From NCBI RefSeq assembly GCF_900091595.1, contig NZ_FMCW01000016.1, forward strand, positions 113,393-177,392: DNA of 64,000 nt. The letters run 5' to 3'. The notes below the pieces were generated by a model. The model was not told the origin of the DNA, made no database searches, and saw nothing but the letters and a program-made list of their open reading frames with translations. A program made the position numbers and the translations under genes. Shown here one piece after another: positions 1 to 8,258 of the stretch. Numbering within the stretch: the stretch's first letter is position 1; each line of letters begins with the position of its first letter. This stretch comes from Micromonospora haikouensis (GTDB lineage Bacteria > Actinomycetota > Actinomycetes > Mycobacteriales > Micromonosporaceae).

Positions 1-400
1 CGCCGGCCGCGGCGAGCCGGCCCAGCTCGCGCCGGGCCGCGTCCCGGGTGGCCGGTGCGGCGGCGGCCAGGCCCCGGTGGGCGGGGTAGACCATCCGGGC
101 CTCGTGGGTGCCCTCCACCACGGCGAAGCGGACCCCGTCCGGGAGCATCTCGACGGCCGCGGCGGTGGCCCGCCGGGCCGCGCCGAGCTTCGTCGGCGGG
201 TGCGCCATGGACCCGGAGCAGTCGACGACGATCACCTCCGCGTAGCGGGCCCCGTCGACCTCCGCCGGGCCGTCGCCCGCCCCGGCGGACGCGGTGACGG
301 TGAGGATCGCGTGCAACTGGCGGTCTCCCGTGGACAGGAAGCGGTCGTGGTCGATCCGCAGGTCGAAGTCGAGCGCGCTGGACACCGGGTCGCTCCTCAC
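1..400 (-). CDS. von Willebrand factor A domain protein (partial, 3' end outside window)
   Basis: The N-terminal 133 residues of a VWA protein are present. After a beta-rich leader (LRIDHDRFLSTGDRQLHAIL) comes the metal-ion-dependent adhesion site DCSGSM (DxSxS) at about residues 66-71, preceded by the hydrophobic strand YAEVIVV. The start chosen is GTG at 400, whose GTGA overlaps the stop of the upstream PknG-like frame; a second GTG at 385 is possible. VWA proteins of this kind are commonly found next to pknG in actinobacteria, and the four-base overlap supports co-translation with it. The partner bound by the VWA domain cannot be read from the sequence. The reading frame stays open to base 1, so the C-terminus is missing. 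Confidence 0.8.
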   Translation of the reverse strand, partial: MRSDPVSSALDFDLRIDHDRFLSTGDRQLHAILTVTASAGAGDGPAEVDGARYAEVIVVDCSGSMAHPPTKLGAARRATAAAVEMLPDGVRFAVVEGTHEARMVYPAHRGLAAAAPATRDAARRELGRLAAAG

Positions 401-1717
401 CGTGATCGCAGGAAGGTCAGTGGCCGGACCGCGTTCGCCCGGTCGACGAGGACACCGTGGTCGTTGGCCGTGCGCGCCTGCCGGGCCAGGTCCCGCAGGG
501 AGCTCTCCAGCAGCCGCCGCAGGGACCGCTCCGACGGCGCGTCGCCCAGCGTCTCGCCGCCGGCCAGGCCGGCGGCGCCGTGCACGAGGACCCGGCCCAG
601 GGCGGCCTGCCGGAGCACCGCCGTCATCCGGTCGCGGGCCTCCCCGTGCCGGGCGCCCCCGTCCAGCCGCAGCCGGCCGAGGCGGCGCACCGCCTCGTTG
701 AGGTGCTCCGCGCCGGGCGGGTCGTCGCCGAGCCGGGCGGCCAGCACCCGCACGGCCGCGACCTGGGCGGCGTCGTAGTGCCGGGACACGCGGGGGACGC
801 CGTCGAGGAACCGCACCGCCGCCGCCCGGTCGCCGTCGGCCAGCCGCAGCCGGGCCAGCCCGAACGCGGCGCTGGCGGCCGACCGGTCCCGACGCCACAC
901 CGCCCGGTAGTAGCGGGTCGCCTCGCCGGCGTCGCCCCGCTGCTCCGCGCAGTAGCCGAGCGCCAGCTTCGGCGCCACCTCGCCCGGCAGCTCCGCGTAC
1001 GCCCGGTCGAACCGCTCGGTGGCCTCGGCCACGGCGGACCGGGCGAGCGCCAGCAGGCCGTGGTGCCAGACCAGCCGCCAGTCGGCCACCGCGTCCTCGG
1101 CCAGCAGCCCGGCCGCGACGGCCAGGGCCTCCTCGGCCGGGCCCGCCCCGGCCAGCTCCAGGTGCGCCCGGCAGCGCGACAGCTGGACCTCGACCGAGGC
1201 CGTCTCGAACGCCGCGAGCCGGGCCAGCAGGCTGCGGGGGTCGAGCGCGCCGATCAGGTGCAGGGCGGGGGTGGCGGGGTCGCCGGCCGCGGGGCGGGGC
1301 ACCGGCAGGCCGGTGGCCACCGAGGGCGGCGCCGGGCGGCCGTGGTGCGGCAGGTCGGCGGCGGCCGGGTCCGTCCAGGCGGCCAGCCCCGGCACCGCGC
1401 CGAGCCCGGCGTCGAGCAGCGCCGCCGTGGGGGCGAACACGGTCGACGGTTCCTGGCCACGGTCGGCCGGGGGAGCCGGCAACAGCTCTCGCAGCACGCC
1501 CTTGAGCTGCTCGGACATCTCGGAGGCGGACGCGAAGCGGCGACGCCACTCGGGATGGGCGGCCCGGGCGACCAGCCGCCCGAAGGACTCCGCCCCGAGG
1601 TCGGGCTCGCGGCCGGGCGCGCGCCGGCCGCGTCGGCCAGGGCGCGAGGCCGCAGACCTCGCAGAAGCCGTCGGCGTCGACGACGCCCGGACAGTCCGGG
1701 GTACGCGCACAGCGCAT
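397..1717 (-). pseudogene. PknG-like protein with the kinase domain deleted and a frame change
   Basis: The ATG at 1717 begins a frame reading MRCARTPDCPGVVDADGFCE and then VCG, which is the N-terminal cysteine zinc-knuckle (rubredoxin-like) typical of PknG. That frame soon becomes nonsense. A second frame (readable from GTG 1710 to 397, 437 codons) continues with the last helix of a PknG kinase domain (ESFGRLVARAAHPEWRRRF, then SEMSEQLKGVLREL) and the complete PknG tetratricopeptide region (for example RYYRAVWRRDRSAASAAFGL). The roughly 250-residue catalytic core between them is absent: no ATP-binding lysine, HRD or DFG is seen. This looks like an internal deletion with a frame change. A shorter protein lacking the zinc site could still be made from GTG 1710 and would be a kinase-dead TPR scaffold. 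The ATG overlaps the stop of the upstream gene (ATGA). Confidence 0.75.
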
Positions 1718-2733
1718 CAGGACGGCGCCCCTTCCCGCCGGTCGTCGAGGGCACGGCGGACCGCCTCGGCGTAGGCGTGCACGGCGTCGGCGAGGTCGCA
1801 GGGGCCGGCCCAGAGCAGGTCGTGGGCCCGCCGGTAGAACCGCCCGATACCCCGGTGCTCGGTCAACCCGCCGGCGACGGCGCGGGCCCGGTGCGCGTCC
1901 AGCAGCCCCCGCAGCTGCTGGTGCTCGGTGGCCCGCGCGGTCAGCTCGTGTCGCAGCGCGGTCACCTCGTGCAGGGCCCGGTCGGTGCCCTGCTCCATGG
2001 CGGCCAGGTGCTCCAGCAACGGGCCGGGGTCGGGCTCCCGGGCCGCGGCCAGCAGCGCGGTGAGCCGGATCCGCAGCTGGCTGGCCCGCGGCTTTGCCGG
2101 TGGCAGCCCGCGCACGCGTGCCTCGATCCGGCGGCGGTTTTCGCGGGCCAGGTGTTCGGCCTCGCGCAGCCCGGCGATCCGGCGGGCCAGCAGCGCGAGC
2201 CGCAGGCCGACCGCCGGGCTGCGGAAGCCCACCAGAATCCGCAGGTCGCGTTCGGCGGCACGGTCGACGATCGGGCCGACGACGTCGTCGACCAGCGCCT
2301 TGGAGTCGCTCGACTCGTCCACGCCGTCGATCAGCAGCGACCGGGGCGACGCGTCGCCGAGCAGGTCGCCCGCCGCGGCCTCCGCCGGGGGCCCGGTGGA
2401 GCCGACGAAGCCCAGGATCCGCGCGGCCAGCTCCCGTGGTGGCTTGCCGGCGGCGTCCAGCGCCAGGTCGATGCTGCCCAGCGGCGGCAGCGACGGGTCC
2501 CGCTCGGCGGCGGCCGGATCGACCGACGACGGCCGGAGCTGCCGGTTGGACAGCACCACGGCCCGGCGCACGGTGGCCGAGGCCGTCGACGTGGGCGGAC
2601 CGGTGACGACCACCAGGACGTTCTGCGGTGAGCGGCGGGCGAAGAACTCGGCCGTGCGCCGGGCGACCTCGCCGTCCTCCCGGCCGCCGCCCACCGACGT
2701 CAACTCCCGGTCGACGGAGGAGTCGCCGACCAC
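1717..2733 (-). CDS. Degenerate STAND/AAA-like NTPase-fold protein
   Basis: A 338-residue protein. Near residues 38-55 it has a hydrophobic strand followed by VVVTGPPTSTASATVRRAVV, which resembles a P-loop that has lost the GKS/T lysine. Around residue 133 RSLLIDGVDE resembles a Walker B strand. The C-terminal half is helical and charged, probably coiled coil. This pattern fits the inactive STAND (iSTAND) type described for trypsin-containing actinobacterial signalling or conflict loci, but that assignment rests on motif reading alone. The GTG start lies immediately after the stop of the protease gene (TGAGTG), and the stop overlaps the PknG-like start, so the genes are co-translated. Confidence 0.5.
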   Translation of the reverse strand: MVGDSSVDRELTSVGGGREDGEVARRTAEFFARRSPQNVLVVVTGPPTSTASATVRRAVVLSNRQLRPSSVDPAAAERDPSLPPLGSIDLALDAAGKPPRELAARILGFVGSTGPPAEAAAGDLLGDASPRSLLIDGVDESSDSKALVDDVVGPIVDRAAERDLRILVGFRSPAVGLRLALLARRIAGLREAEHLARENRRRIEARVRGLPPAKPRASQLRIRLTALLAAAREPDPGPLLEHLAAMEQGTDRALHEVTALRHELTARATEHQQLRGLLDAHRARAVAGGLTEHRGIGRFYRRAHDLLWAGPCDLADAVHAYAEAVRRALDDRREGAPS

Positions 2734-3369
2734 TCACGCCTGGAGCAGGGGCAGATGGTTGAGCAGTGTCTCCACGGGGATCATGAACGAACGGCCGGAG
2801 GCGGGGCCGCTGTAGTAGGAGACCACCATGCCCACCACGTAGCCGGTGTCGTTGTCGACCGCCGCCGCGCCGCTGAACCCGCTGCGCACCCGGAGCCCGG
2901 GGGTCGCCGGGCTCGGATCCATCTGCATCCACTCGTTGGCCGGGCCCGTGCCCCCGTGCAGGACGGCGTGGACGGTCTCGCCGTCGCGGAACTCCTTGGG
3001 AAAGCCGAAGGCGTAGACGTGCTTCTCCCACAGCGGCAGCCGCCGCAGCTCGGCGCCCGGGCGGTCGGGGACCGGATCGGAGAGTTCGAGCAGGGCGATG
3101 TCGCCCTGGCCTTCCTTGCCCGCCGGCACCCAGCCGCCGGCCACGACCCCGGCGGACCGGGCGGGCAGCCGGGGCAGGCGGACCAGCTCGACCTGGACCC
3201 GGTCGGCGGGCGGGTCAGCCCCGGCCGCCGCGCGGCCGACCGCACGGTCGACGACGTGGGCGCAGGTGAGGACGTGCCGGTCGCCCAGCAGCGTCCCGCT
3301 GCCGAGGATCAGGCCGCTGACGCCACGGATGCGCACCACCCATGGCTGACGGCCGTGATGCTCCTTCAC
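2734..3369 (-). CDS. Trypsin-like serine protease (S1 family)
   Basis: A protein of 211 residues with the S1 catalytic order: His in LTCAHVVD (about residue 38), Asp in GDIALLEL (about residue 88), and Ser in SGFSGAAAVD (about residue 166). The strand YVVGMVVSYY follows the serine, as in trypsins. No signal peptide is visible, so it may act in the cytoplasm; many NTPase-associated trypsins are cytosolic effectors. GTG at 3369 is chosen because it starts just before the first beta strand (QPWVVRIRG). The frame is open upstream, so a longer N-terminus cannot be excluded. It is the first gene of the minus-strand block. Confidence 0.85.
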   Translation of the reverse strand: MKEHHGRQPWVVRIRGVSGLILGSGTLLGDRHVLTCAHVVDRAVGRAAAGADPPADRVQVELVRLPRLPARSAGVVAGGWVPAGKEGQGDIALLELSDPVPDRPGAELRRLPLWEKHVYAFGFPKEFRDGETVHAVLHGGTGPANEWMQMDPSPATPGLRVRSGFSGAAAVDNDTGYVVGMVVSYYSGPASGRSFMIPVETLLNHLPLLQA

Positions 3370-3543
3370 CTGTGCATGGTATTCGCAGATCCTTTCGGGG
3401 GTGGGGCGCGGAATTGACCGTTGTAAGAAAGACGACTCGGTCGCGAAACGCGAAAGAGGCGGTGGCCGACCCCATTCGGGAATTGCCGCCACCGCGATTC
3501 CCAGGGCCCGCGCGGCCCCTCCCGGTGGGCTACCCTTTGCCCG

Positions 3544-4792
3544 GTGACGGCGACCACGGGGACGTCGGTCGCGCCCGCGCCGCCGGGGCGCAGCCGGGGC
3601 TTCCGCGCGCTCTGGGCGGCGCAGGTCCTCTCCGTGCTCGGCGACTCGTTCTCCCAGCTCGCGGTGCCGTTGCTGGTGCTCGACGCGACCGGGTCGATCG
3701 CCACGGCCGGCCTGCTCACCGGCGCGTCCGGCGCGGCCGCGGTGGTCGCCGGCCTGTTCGCCGGCGTCGTCGCGGACCGCTTCGACCGGCGGGCGCTGCT
3801 GGTCGGCGCGGACGCGGCGCGGATGCTGCTGTTCGCGGTGGTCCCGCTGGTGTGGTGGCTGGCCCCGACCCCACCGGTCTGGCCGCTGTTCGTGCTGCTG
3901 CCGCTGGCCGCGGCGATCGGGATGGTGTTCCAGGTCGCCGCCGTCACGGCGGTGCGCGGCCTGGTCGACGGCCCGGAGCTGACCCGGGCGAACGGCCGGC
4001 TGCACGCCGGCACCGCCCTCGCGGCGGTCGCGGGGCCCGCGCTGGCCGGCGCCGTGTCCGGCTGGTGGGGCCCGGCCGGCGCGCTCGCCGTCGACGCCGC
4101 CAGCTTCGGCGTCTCCGGGGCGCTGCTGACGCTGGTACGCCTTCCCGCCCGTCGCGCCGCGACCGCCGACGCGGCGGGCCGCGCGGGGCCGTGGGCGGAG
4201 TTCCTCGCCGGGGCGCGGTTCCTGTGGCGTCACCGGGTGCTGCGCCCGCTGACCGCGCTGCTGACCGTCTTCCTCCTGCTCATCTACGGCATGGACGACG
4301 TGGTCGTCTACCACCTCAAGCACGGCCTGCACCAGCCCGACGGCACGGTCGGCCTGGTGCTCGCCGCCGGCGCCGCGGGCACGGTCACCGGATCGCTGGT
4401 CGTCGCGCGGCTGCGCCGGCGGTTCGGGTTCGGGGCGTGCTGGATCGGCGCGGTCGCGGCCACCGGCGGCGCGGTCGCGGCCCTCGCGTCGACCCGCCGG
4501 CCCGCCGAGGTCGGCGCGCTCGTGGCCGTCTACTTCGGCTGCCTCAGCGTCGGCGGCATCTGCTCGCTGTCGCTGCGCCAGGAGGTGACGCCGGAGCACC
4601 TGCTCGGCCGGGTCACCGCCGCGTTCTGGACGATCCACTTCTCCCTCGGCGGCGTTCACCTGGCTGGCCCAGCGCCACGGCGCGCCGGTGACCTTCGTCG
4701 TGGCCGGGGCCGGCGGGGTCGCGGTGGCGGTCGCCGCCCTGTGCACCGCCGTGCGCCGGGCCGGCCCCGCAGCGGGTCACCCGATCGGGTGA
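3544..4792 (+). pseudogene. MFS exporter of the enterobactin-exporter type, frame-shifted near its end
   Basis: From GTG 3544 the protein reads as a 12-helix major facilitator with the usual N-terminal motif (FRALWAAQVLSVLGDSFSQL) and the loop motif ADRFDRRALL. The normal frame holds until FWTIHFSLGG near 4651. The sequence expected next, FTWLAQRHGAPVTFVVAGAG and the last helix, is found in the +1 frame from 4652 to a stop at 4790-4792. A few residues usual at this point (PLGAA-like) also seem to be missing, which fits a small deletion that shifted the frame. As read, the original frame would run on to 5304 with non-native sequence. It is probably inactive unless this is a sequencing error. 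Confidence 0.75.
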
Positions 4793-4843
4793 CCTCCCGC
4801 GGTACCGTCCTTAGCCGGGCCCGTCGCTGTCAGAATCGGCCGC

Positions 4844-5791
4844 ATGTCCAGCACCGGGGAGATGATCACGCTCAGGGACGGCCGCCGGATGGCGGTGCAC
4901 CGCTCCGGTGCGGACACCGGCCGGCGGGTGGTGGTGTTCTGTCACCCGGCCCCGGGTTCCGGGGCCTTCGATCCCGACCCTGCGGCCACGCGCCTCGCCG
5001 GGGTGACCCTCCTCGCCCCCGACCGGCCCGGCTACGGCGGCTCCGAGGCGGCCACCGGCTGGTCCGACGTGCCGGCCGCCGCCGACGACCTCGCCGAGCT
5101 GCTCGACCAGCGTGGCCTCGGGCAGGTCTCCGTCGCCGGCTGGTCGGCCGGCGGACGGGTCGCGCTCGCCCTCGCGGCCCGCCGGCCCGACCTGGTGCGC
5201 CGGGTGGCCGTGCTGGCCACCCCCGCCCCCGACGAGGAGGTGCCCTGGCTCGACCCCCGGCAGCGGGACATGATCGCGGCGCTGCGCGACCGGCCCGTCG
5301 CTGACGTCCGCGCCGAGCTGGACGCCGCGTTGACCACCCTGGTGCCCGCCGACCCTCGGGACCCGGCCGCGCTGCGGCTGCTGGGCGCGAACCAGGCCGA
5401 CGAGGCCGCGTTGGCCGACCCTGCCACGGCGGCGCGGTTCGGCGACCTGCTGGCCGAGGCGTTCGCCCAGGGCACGCGAGGCCTGGCGGACGACGTCGCC
5501 GGCTACTCGCTGCGCCCGTGGGGCTTCACGCCCGACCAGGTGCGGGCGGCCACCCTGCTGCTCTACGGGGCGCGGGACGCCCTCGCCGGCCCCGCGCACG
5601 GCCGCTGGTGGCGCGACGCGCTGCCCGACGCCCGCCTGGAGGTCGTGCCGGACGCCGGGCACCTGTTGGTGACGCAGTCCTGGGGCAAGGCCCTCGACCA
5701 CCTGGTCGGTCCCCCCGCGCGGGCCACCTCCGCCCGGGAGGCGGTCGCACTCATCCTCCGCGCGTCGAGCCCGCCGCGCCCGGTGCGTTAG
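4844..5791 (+). CDS. Alpha/beta hydrolase
   Basis: A protein of 315 residues with the alpha/beta-hydrolase plan: strand and oxyanion region VVVFCHPAPGSG, nucleophile elbow GWSAGG (Ser near residue 104), acid strand LLLYGARDALAGP, and the terminal histidine in DAGHLL. It has no signal peptide and no lid long enough to suggest a lipase. The substrate is unknown. ATG 4844 is the first in-frame start after the upstream MFS pseudogene. The stop overlaps the stop of the convergent regulator gene by four bases. Confidence 0.85.
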   Translation: MSSTGEMITLRDGRRMAVHRSGADTGRRVVVFCHPAPGSGAFDPDPAATRLAGVTLLAPDRPGYGGSEAATGWSDVPAAADDLAELLDQRGLGQVSVAGWSAGGRVALALAARRPDLVRRVAVLATPAPDEEVPWLDPRQRDMIAALRDRPVADVRAELDAALTTLVPADPRDPAALRLLGANQADEAALADPATAARFGDLLAEAFAQGTRGLADDVAGYSLRPWGFTPDQVRAATLLLYGARDALAGPAHGRWWRDALPDARLEVVPDAGHLLVTQSWGKALDHLVGPPARATSAREAVALILRASSPPRPVR

Positions 5792-7068
5792 CTTCCCCCG
5801 GTCGGCCTCGACGGTGGTGCCGTGCCGCCCACGGCCGTTCGGCCGCTGTCGCCGGGCGGCAGCACCGCCAGGGCGAGCGTCAGGTCCAGCACGGTCTGCG
5901 GGTCGAGCAGCCGGTCGCCGTACAGCTCCCGCACCTGCGCCATCCGGTAGCGCACCGTCTGCGGGTGCACGAACAGGGCCGCCGCCACGTCGTCGCGGCG
6001 GCCCTGGTGCAGCAGCCAGGCCCGCAGCGTCTCGGCGAGCCGGTGGGCGGTGGCCGGCGGCAGCGCGGCGAAGGGCTCCAGCACCTGCGCCCGCAGGTCG
6101 GCCAGGGCCTCCGGGTCCGTGCTGAGTAGCAGCCGCGCCAGGTGCCGCTCGGTGTCCAGGGGCGCGTCGGCGTCGTCGCGGGGCAGCCCGAGCAGCAGCG
6201 CGCGGGCGGCCCGCTCGTACGACCCGGCCACCCGGTGCCACGGCCGGGCCGGCCCCAGCACCGCCCGGTGACCGCGCAGCACCCGGGCCAGCTGCCGCCG
6301 CCGGCCGCCGTGGACGTCGGGCACCAGCAGCACGGCCAGCTCCTCGGCCGGCTCCGGCCCCGGCACGTCCTCCCCGCTCTCCAGCGTGTGCGGGCTGAGC
6401 GCGGTCAGCACCGTGCGCAGGCCGCTGCGGGGCAGCAGCACGACGGTCAGCGTCTGCGGCGGGGGCCAGTCCGCCCGGGCGGCGCTGCGGCGCAGCACGT
6501 CCTCGGCCTCGCCGGCCAGCAGCTGCTGGGTGAGCCGCTCCAGGTAGCGCTGCCGCGCCCGGCCCACGCTGGCCAGCTCGTCGGCGTGCCCCGCCACGCT
6601 GGCGGCGGACAGTTCGTCGATGTAGGCGAACATCAGCTCGGCGAACTCGGCGACGGTCGTCGCCGCGAGCCCGGCGCGCACGGTGGTGGTGGAGACCTCC
6701 CGCCAGGCCACCCGCGCCCCCACCCGGTACGCCGCCAGCAGCGCGTCCATGCTGCGGCCGGAGCGGGCCTCGCCGCTGCCCAGGGCGTACGCCGCCTCCA
6801 GCGCGGGGGCCAGCGGGGTGCTCGGGTCGGCCGCCGCCTGGGGGCGCCCGACGAGCTGGAGGAAGGTGCCCAACGCGATGCGTACCGCGTTTTCGATCTT
6901 GGCCCGCATCTGCCCGGTGAGGGTGCCCGAGTAGGCCGGCACCTCGGCCGTGATCGCGGTGACCGTGCGCTCGGCGACCGCCGGCAGCACCGCGAGCAGG
7001 CGGGCGGCCGTCGGCGCGTCCAACGCGAGGTGGGCCGCGCGGCGACCGGTCCCCGACTCTTCCGACAT
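5788..7068 (-). CDS. PucR/CdaR-family transcriptional regulator
   Basis: A protein of 426 residues. A helical sensor-like N-terminus and a GGDEF-like middle region are followed by the C-terminal PucR helix-turn-helix (LRAWLLHQGRRDDVAAALFV, then HPQTVRYRMAQVREL). The start at 7068 (MSEESG) is preferred over the ATG six codons upstream because GGGAG sits six bases before it. It is divergent from a ferredoxin-reductase/desaturase pair, an arrangement that suggests it controls membrane-lipid desaturation. Two palindromes lie in the shared upstream region, one of them directly at its own ribosome-binding site, consistent with autoregulation. The inducer is unknown. Confidence 0.85.
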   Translation of the reverse strand: MSEESGTGRRAAHLALDAPTAARLLAVLPAVAERTVTAITAEVPAYSGTLTGQMRAKIENAVRIALGTFLQLVGRPQAAADPSTPLAPALEAAYALGSGEARSGRSMDALLAAYRVGARVAWREVSTTTVRAGLAATTVAEFAELMFAYIDELSAASVAGHADELASVGRARQRYLERLTQQLLAGEAEDVLRRSAARADWPPPQTLTVVLLPRSGLRTVLTALSPHTLESGEDVPGPEPAEELAVLLVPDVHGGRRRQLARVLRGHRAVLGPARPWHRVAGSYERAARALLLGLPRDDADAPLDTERHLARLLLSTDPEALADLRAQVLEPFAALPPATAHRLAETLRAWLLHQGRRDDVAAALFVHPQTVRYRMAQVRELYGDRLLDPQTVLDLTLALAVLPPGDSGRTAVGGTAPPSRPTGGS

Positions 7069-7069
7069 C

Positions 7070-7086
7070 TTGTTCTCCCGGAACAA
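7070..7086. promoter_or_regulatory. Inverted repeat over the PucR-type gene's ribosome-binding site
   Basis: TTGTTC and GAACAA are perfect complements separated by TCCCG. The element covers the GGGAG ribosome-binding site of the regulator gene, so protein binding or an RNA hairpin here would block its expression. The function is inferred from position only. Confidence 0.4.
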
Positions 7087-7108
7087 AACCGTGCGGGCCT
7101 TTCATCTT

Positions 7109-7120
7109 TCTTGGCCAAGA
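7109..7120. promoter_or_regulatory. Candidate operator TCTTGGCCAAGA between regulator and desaturase operon
   Basis: A perfect 12-bp palindrome in an AT-richer patch, 33 bases upstream of the ferredoxin-reductase start and 41 bases upstream of the divergent regulator start. Its position and symmetry fit a binding site for the PucR-type regulator or another dimeric repressor. Confidence 0.45.
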
Positions 7121-7152
7121 TGTTATGCGATCGTGTCCGCCACCCTGGTCCT

Positions 7153-8244
7153 ATGACCACCACCGTCCCGCGCCCGTCCGGCCGCCGCACCGTCCGGGAC
7201 AGGCTGTTCCGGCTCGCCGAGACGGTCACCACGCCGCTGCTGCCCGACGACTACCTCGACCTGGTCGCCCCGCTGCGCTCCGGCGCCGCCCTGCGCGGGC
7301 GGATCCTCGACGTCCGGCCCGAGACCCGGGACGCCGCGACGGTGACCATCCGGCCCGGCCGGGGCTGGCGGGGGCACACCCCCGGGCAGTACGTCCGCCT
7401 CGGCGTGGACGTCGACGGGGTCCGCCAGTGGCGGGCCTACTCGCTGACCTCCGCCCCCGGCCGCCGCGACGGGCTGATCTCGGTCACCGTGAAGGCGATC
7501 CCGGACGGCCGGGTCAGCAACCACCTGGTCCGCCGGGTCCGGCCCGGCACCCTGGTCCAGCTCGACCAGGCCCAGGGCGACTTCGTCGCGCCCGCGACCG
7601 CGCCGCGGAAGGTCCTCTTCCTCACCGCCGGCAGCGGCATCACCCCCGTCATGGGGATGCTGCGCGCCGGCGTGCCCGCCGCGGCGGACGTCGTGCTGGT
7701 GCACTCCGCGCCCACCCCCGACGACGTGATCTTCGCCGCCGAGCTGCGCGGCCTCGCCGACCGGGGCGCGATCCGCCTCGTCGAGCGGCACACCGACACC
7801 GACGGCGTGCTCGGCGTGGCCGAGCTGGCCGACCTGGTGCCCGACCACCTCGACCGGCAGACCTGGGCGTGCGGCCCGGTCGGCCTGCTCGACGCGGTCG
7901 AGGCCCACTGGGCCGCCCACGGGGCGGCCGACCGGCTGCACACCGAGCGGTTCCGGCCCACGGTGATCTCACCGGGCACGGGTGGCGACGTCACCTTCAC
8001 CCGCGCCGGGGTCACTGTCGCCGCCGACGGCGGCACCCCCCTGCTGGACGCGGGGGAGGAGGCGGGGGTGCTCATGCCGTCCGGGTGCCGGATGGGCATC
8101 TGCTTCGGCTGCGTGGTGCCGCTGCGCCAGGGCGCGGTCCGGGACCTGCGCAACGGGGAGATCACCACCGCCGTCCCCGGCGACGGCGTGCTCATCCAGA
8201 CCTGCGTGTCGGCGGCGGCCGGTACCTGCGACATCGACCTCTGA
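7153..8244 (+). CDS. Ferredoxin reductase with C-terminal [2Fe-2S] domain
   Basis: A protein of 363 residues. It has an FNR-type FAD domain (RAYSLTSAP flavin motif near residue 97), a NAD(P)-binding domain (LFLTAGSGITPVMGML near 157), and a plant-type ferredoxin domain at the C-terminus with the cysteine set SGCRMGICFGC and a distal QTCVS. It would pass electrons from NAD(P)H through FAD and the iron-sulfur cluster to the desaturase encoded 14 bases downstream. The pair resembles the mycobacterial Rv3230c-DesA3 system. It sits in an operon with the desaturase and is divergent from the PucR-type regulator. Confidence 0.9.
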   Translation: MTTTVPRPSGRRTVRDRLFRLAETVTTPLLPDDYLDLVAPLRSGAALRGRILDVRPETRDAATVTIRPGRGWRGHTPGQYVRLGVDVDGVRQWRAYSLTSAPGRRDGLISVTVKAIPDGRVSNHLVRRVRPGTLVQLDQAQGDFVAPATAPRKVLFLTAGSGITPVMGMLRAGVPAAADVVLVHSAPTPDDVIFAAELRGLADRGAIRLVERHTDTDGVLGVAELADLVPDHLDRQTWACGPVGLLDAVEAHWAAHGAADRLHTERFRPTVISPGTGGDVTFTRAGVTVAADGGTPLLDAGEEAGVLMPSGCRMGICFGCVVPLRQGAVRDLRNGEITTAVPGDGVLIQTCVSAAAGTCDIDL

Positions 8245-8258
8245 CAGGAGAACCGGAC

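Noticed and set aside
2734..4746. A 670-codon reading of the trypsin gene extending far upstream
   Set aside because: The first about 460 codons are antisense to the MFS gene and of low complexity. Only the last 211 residues have protease homology.
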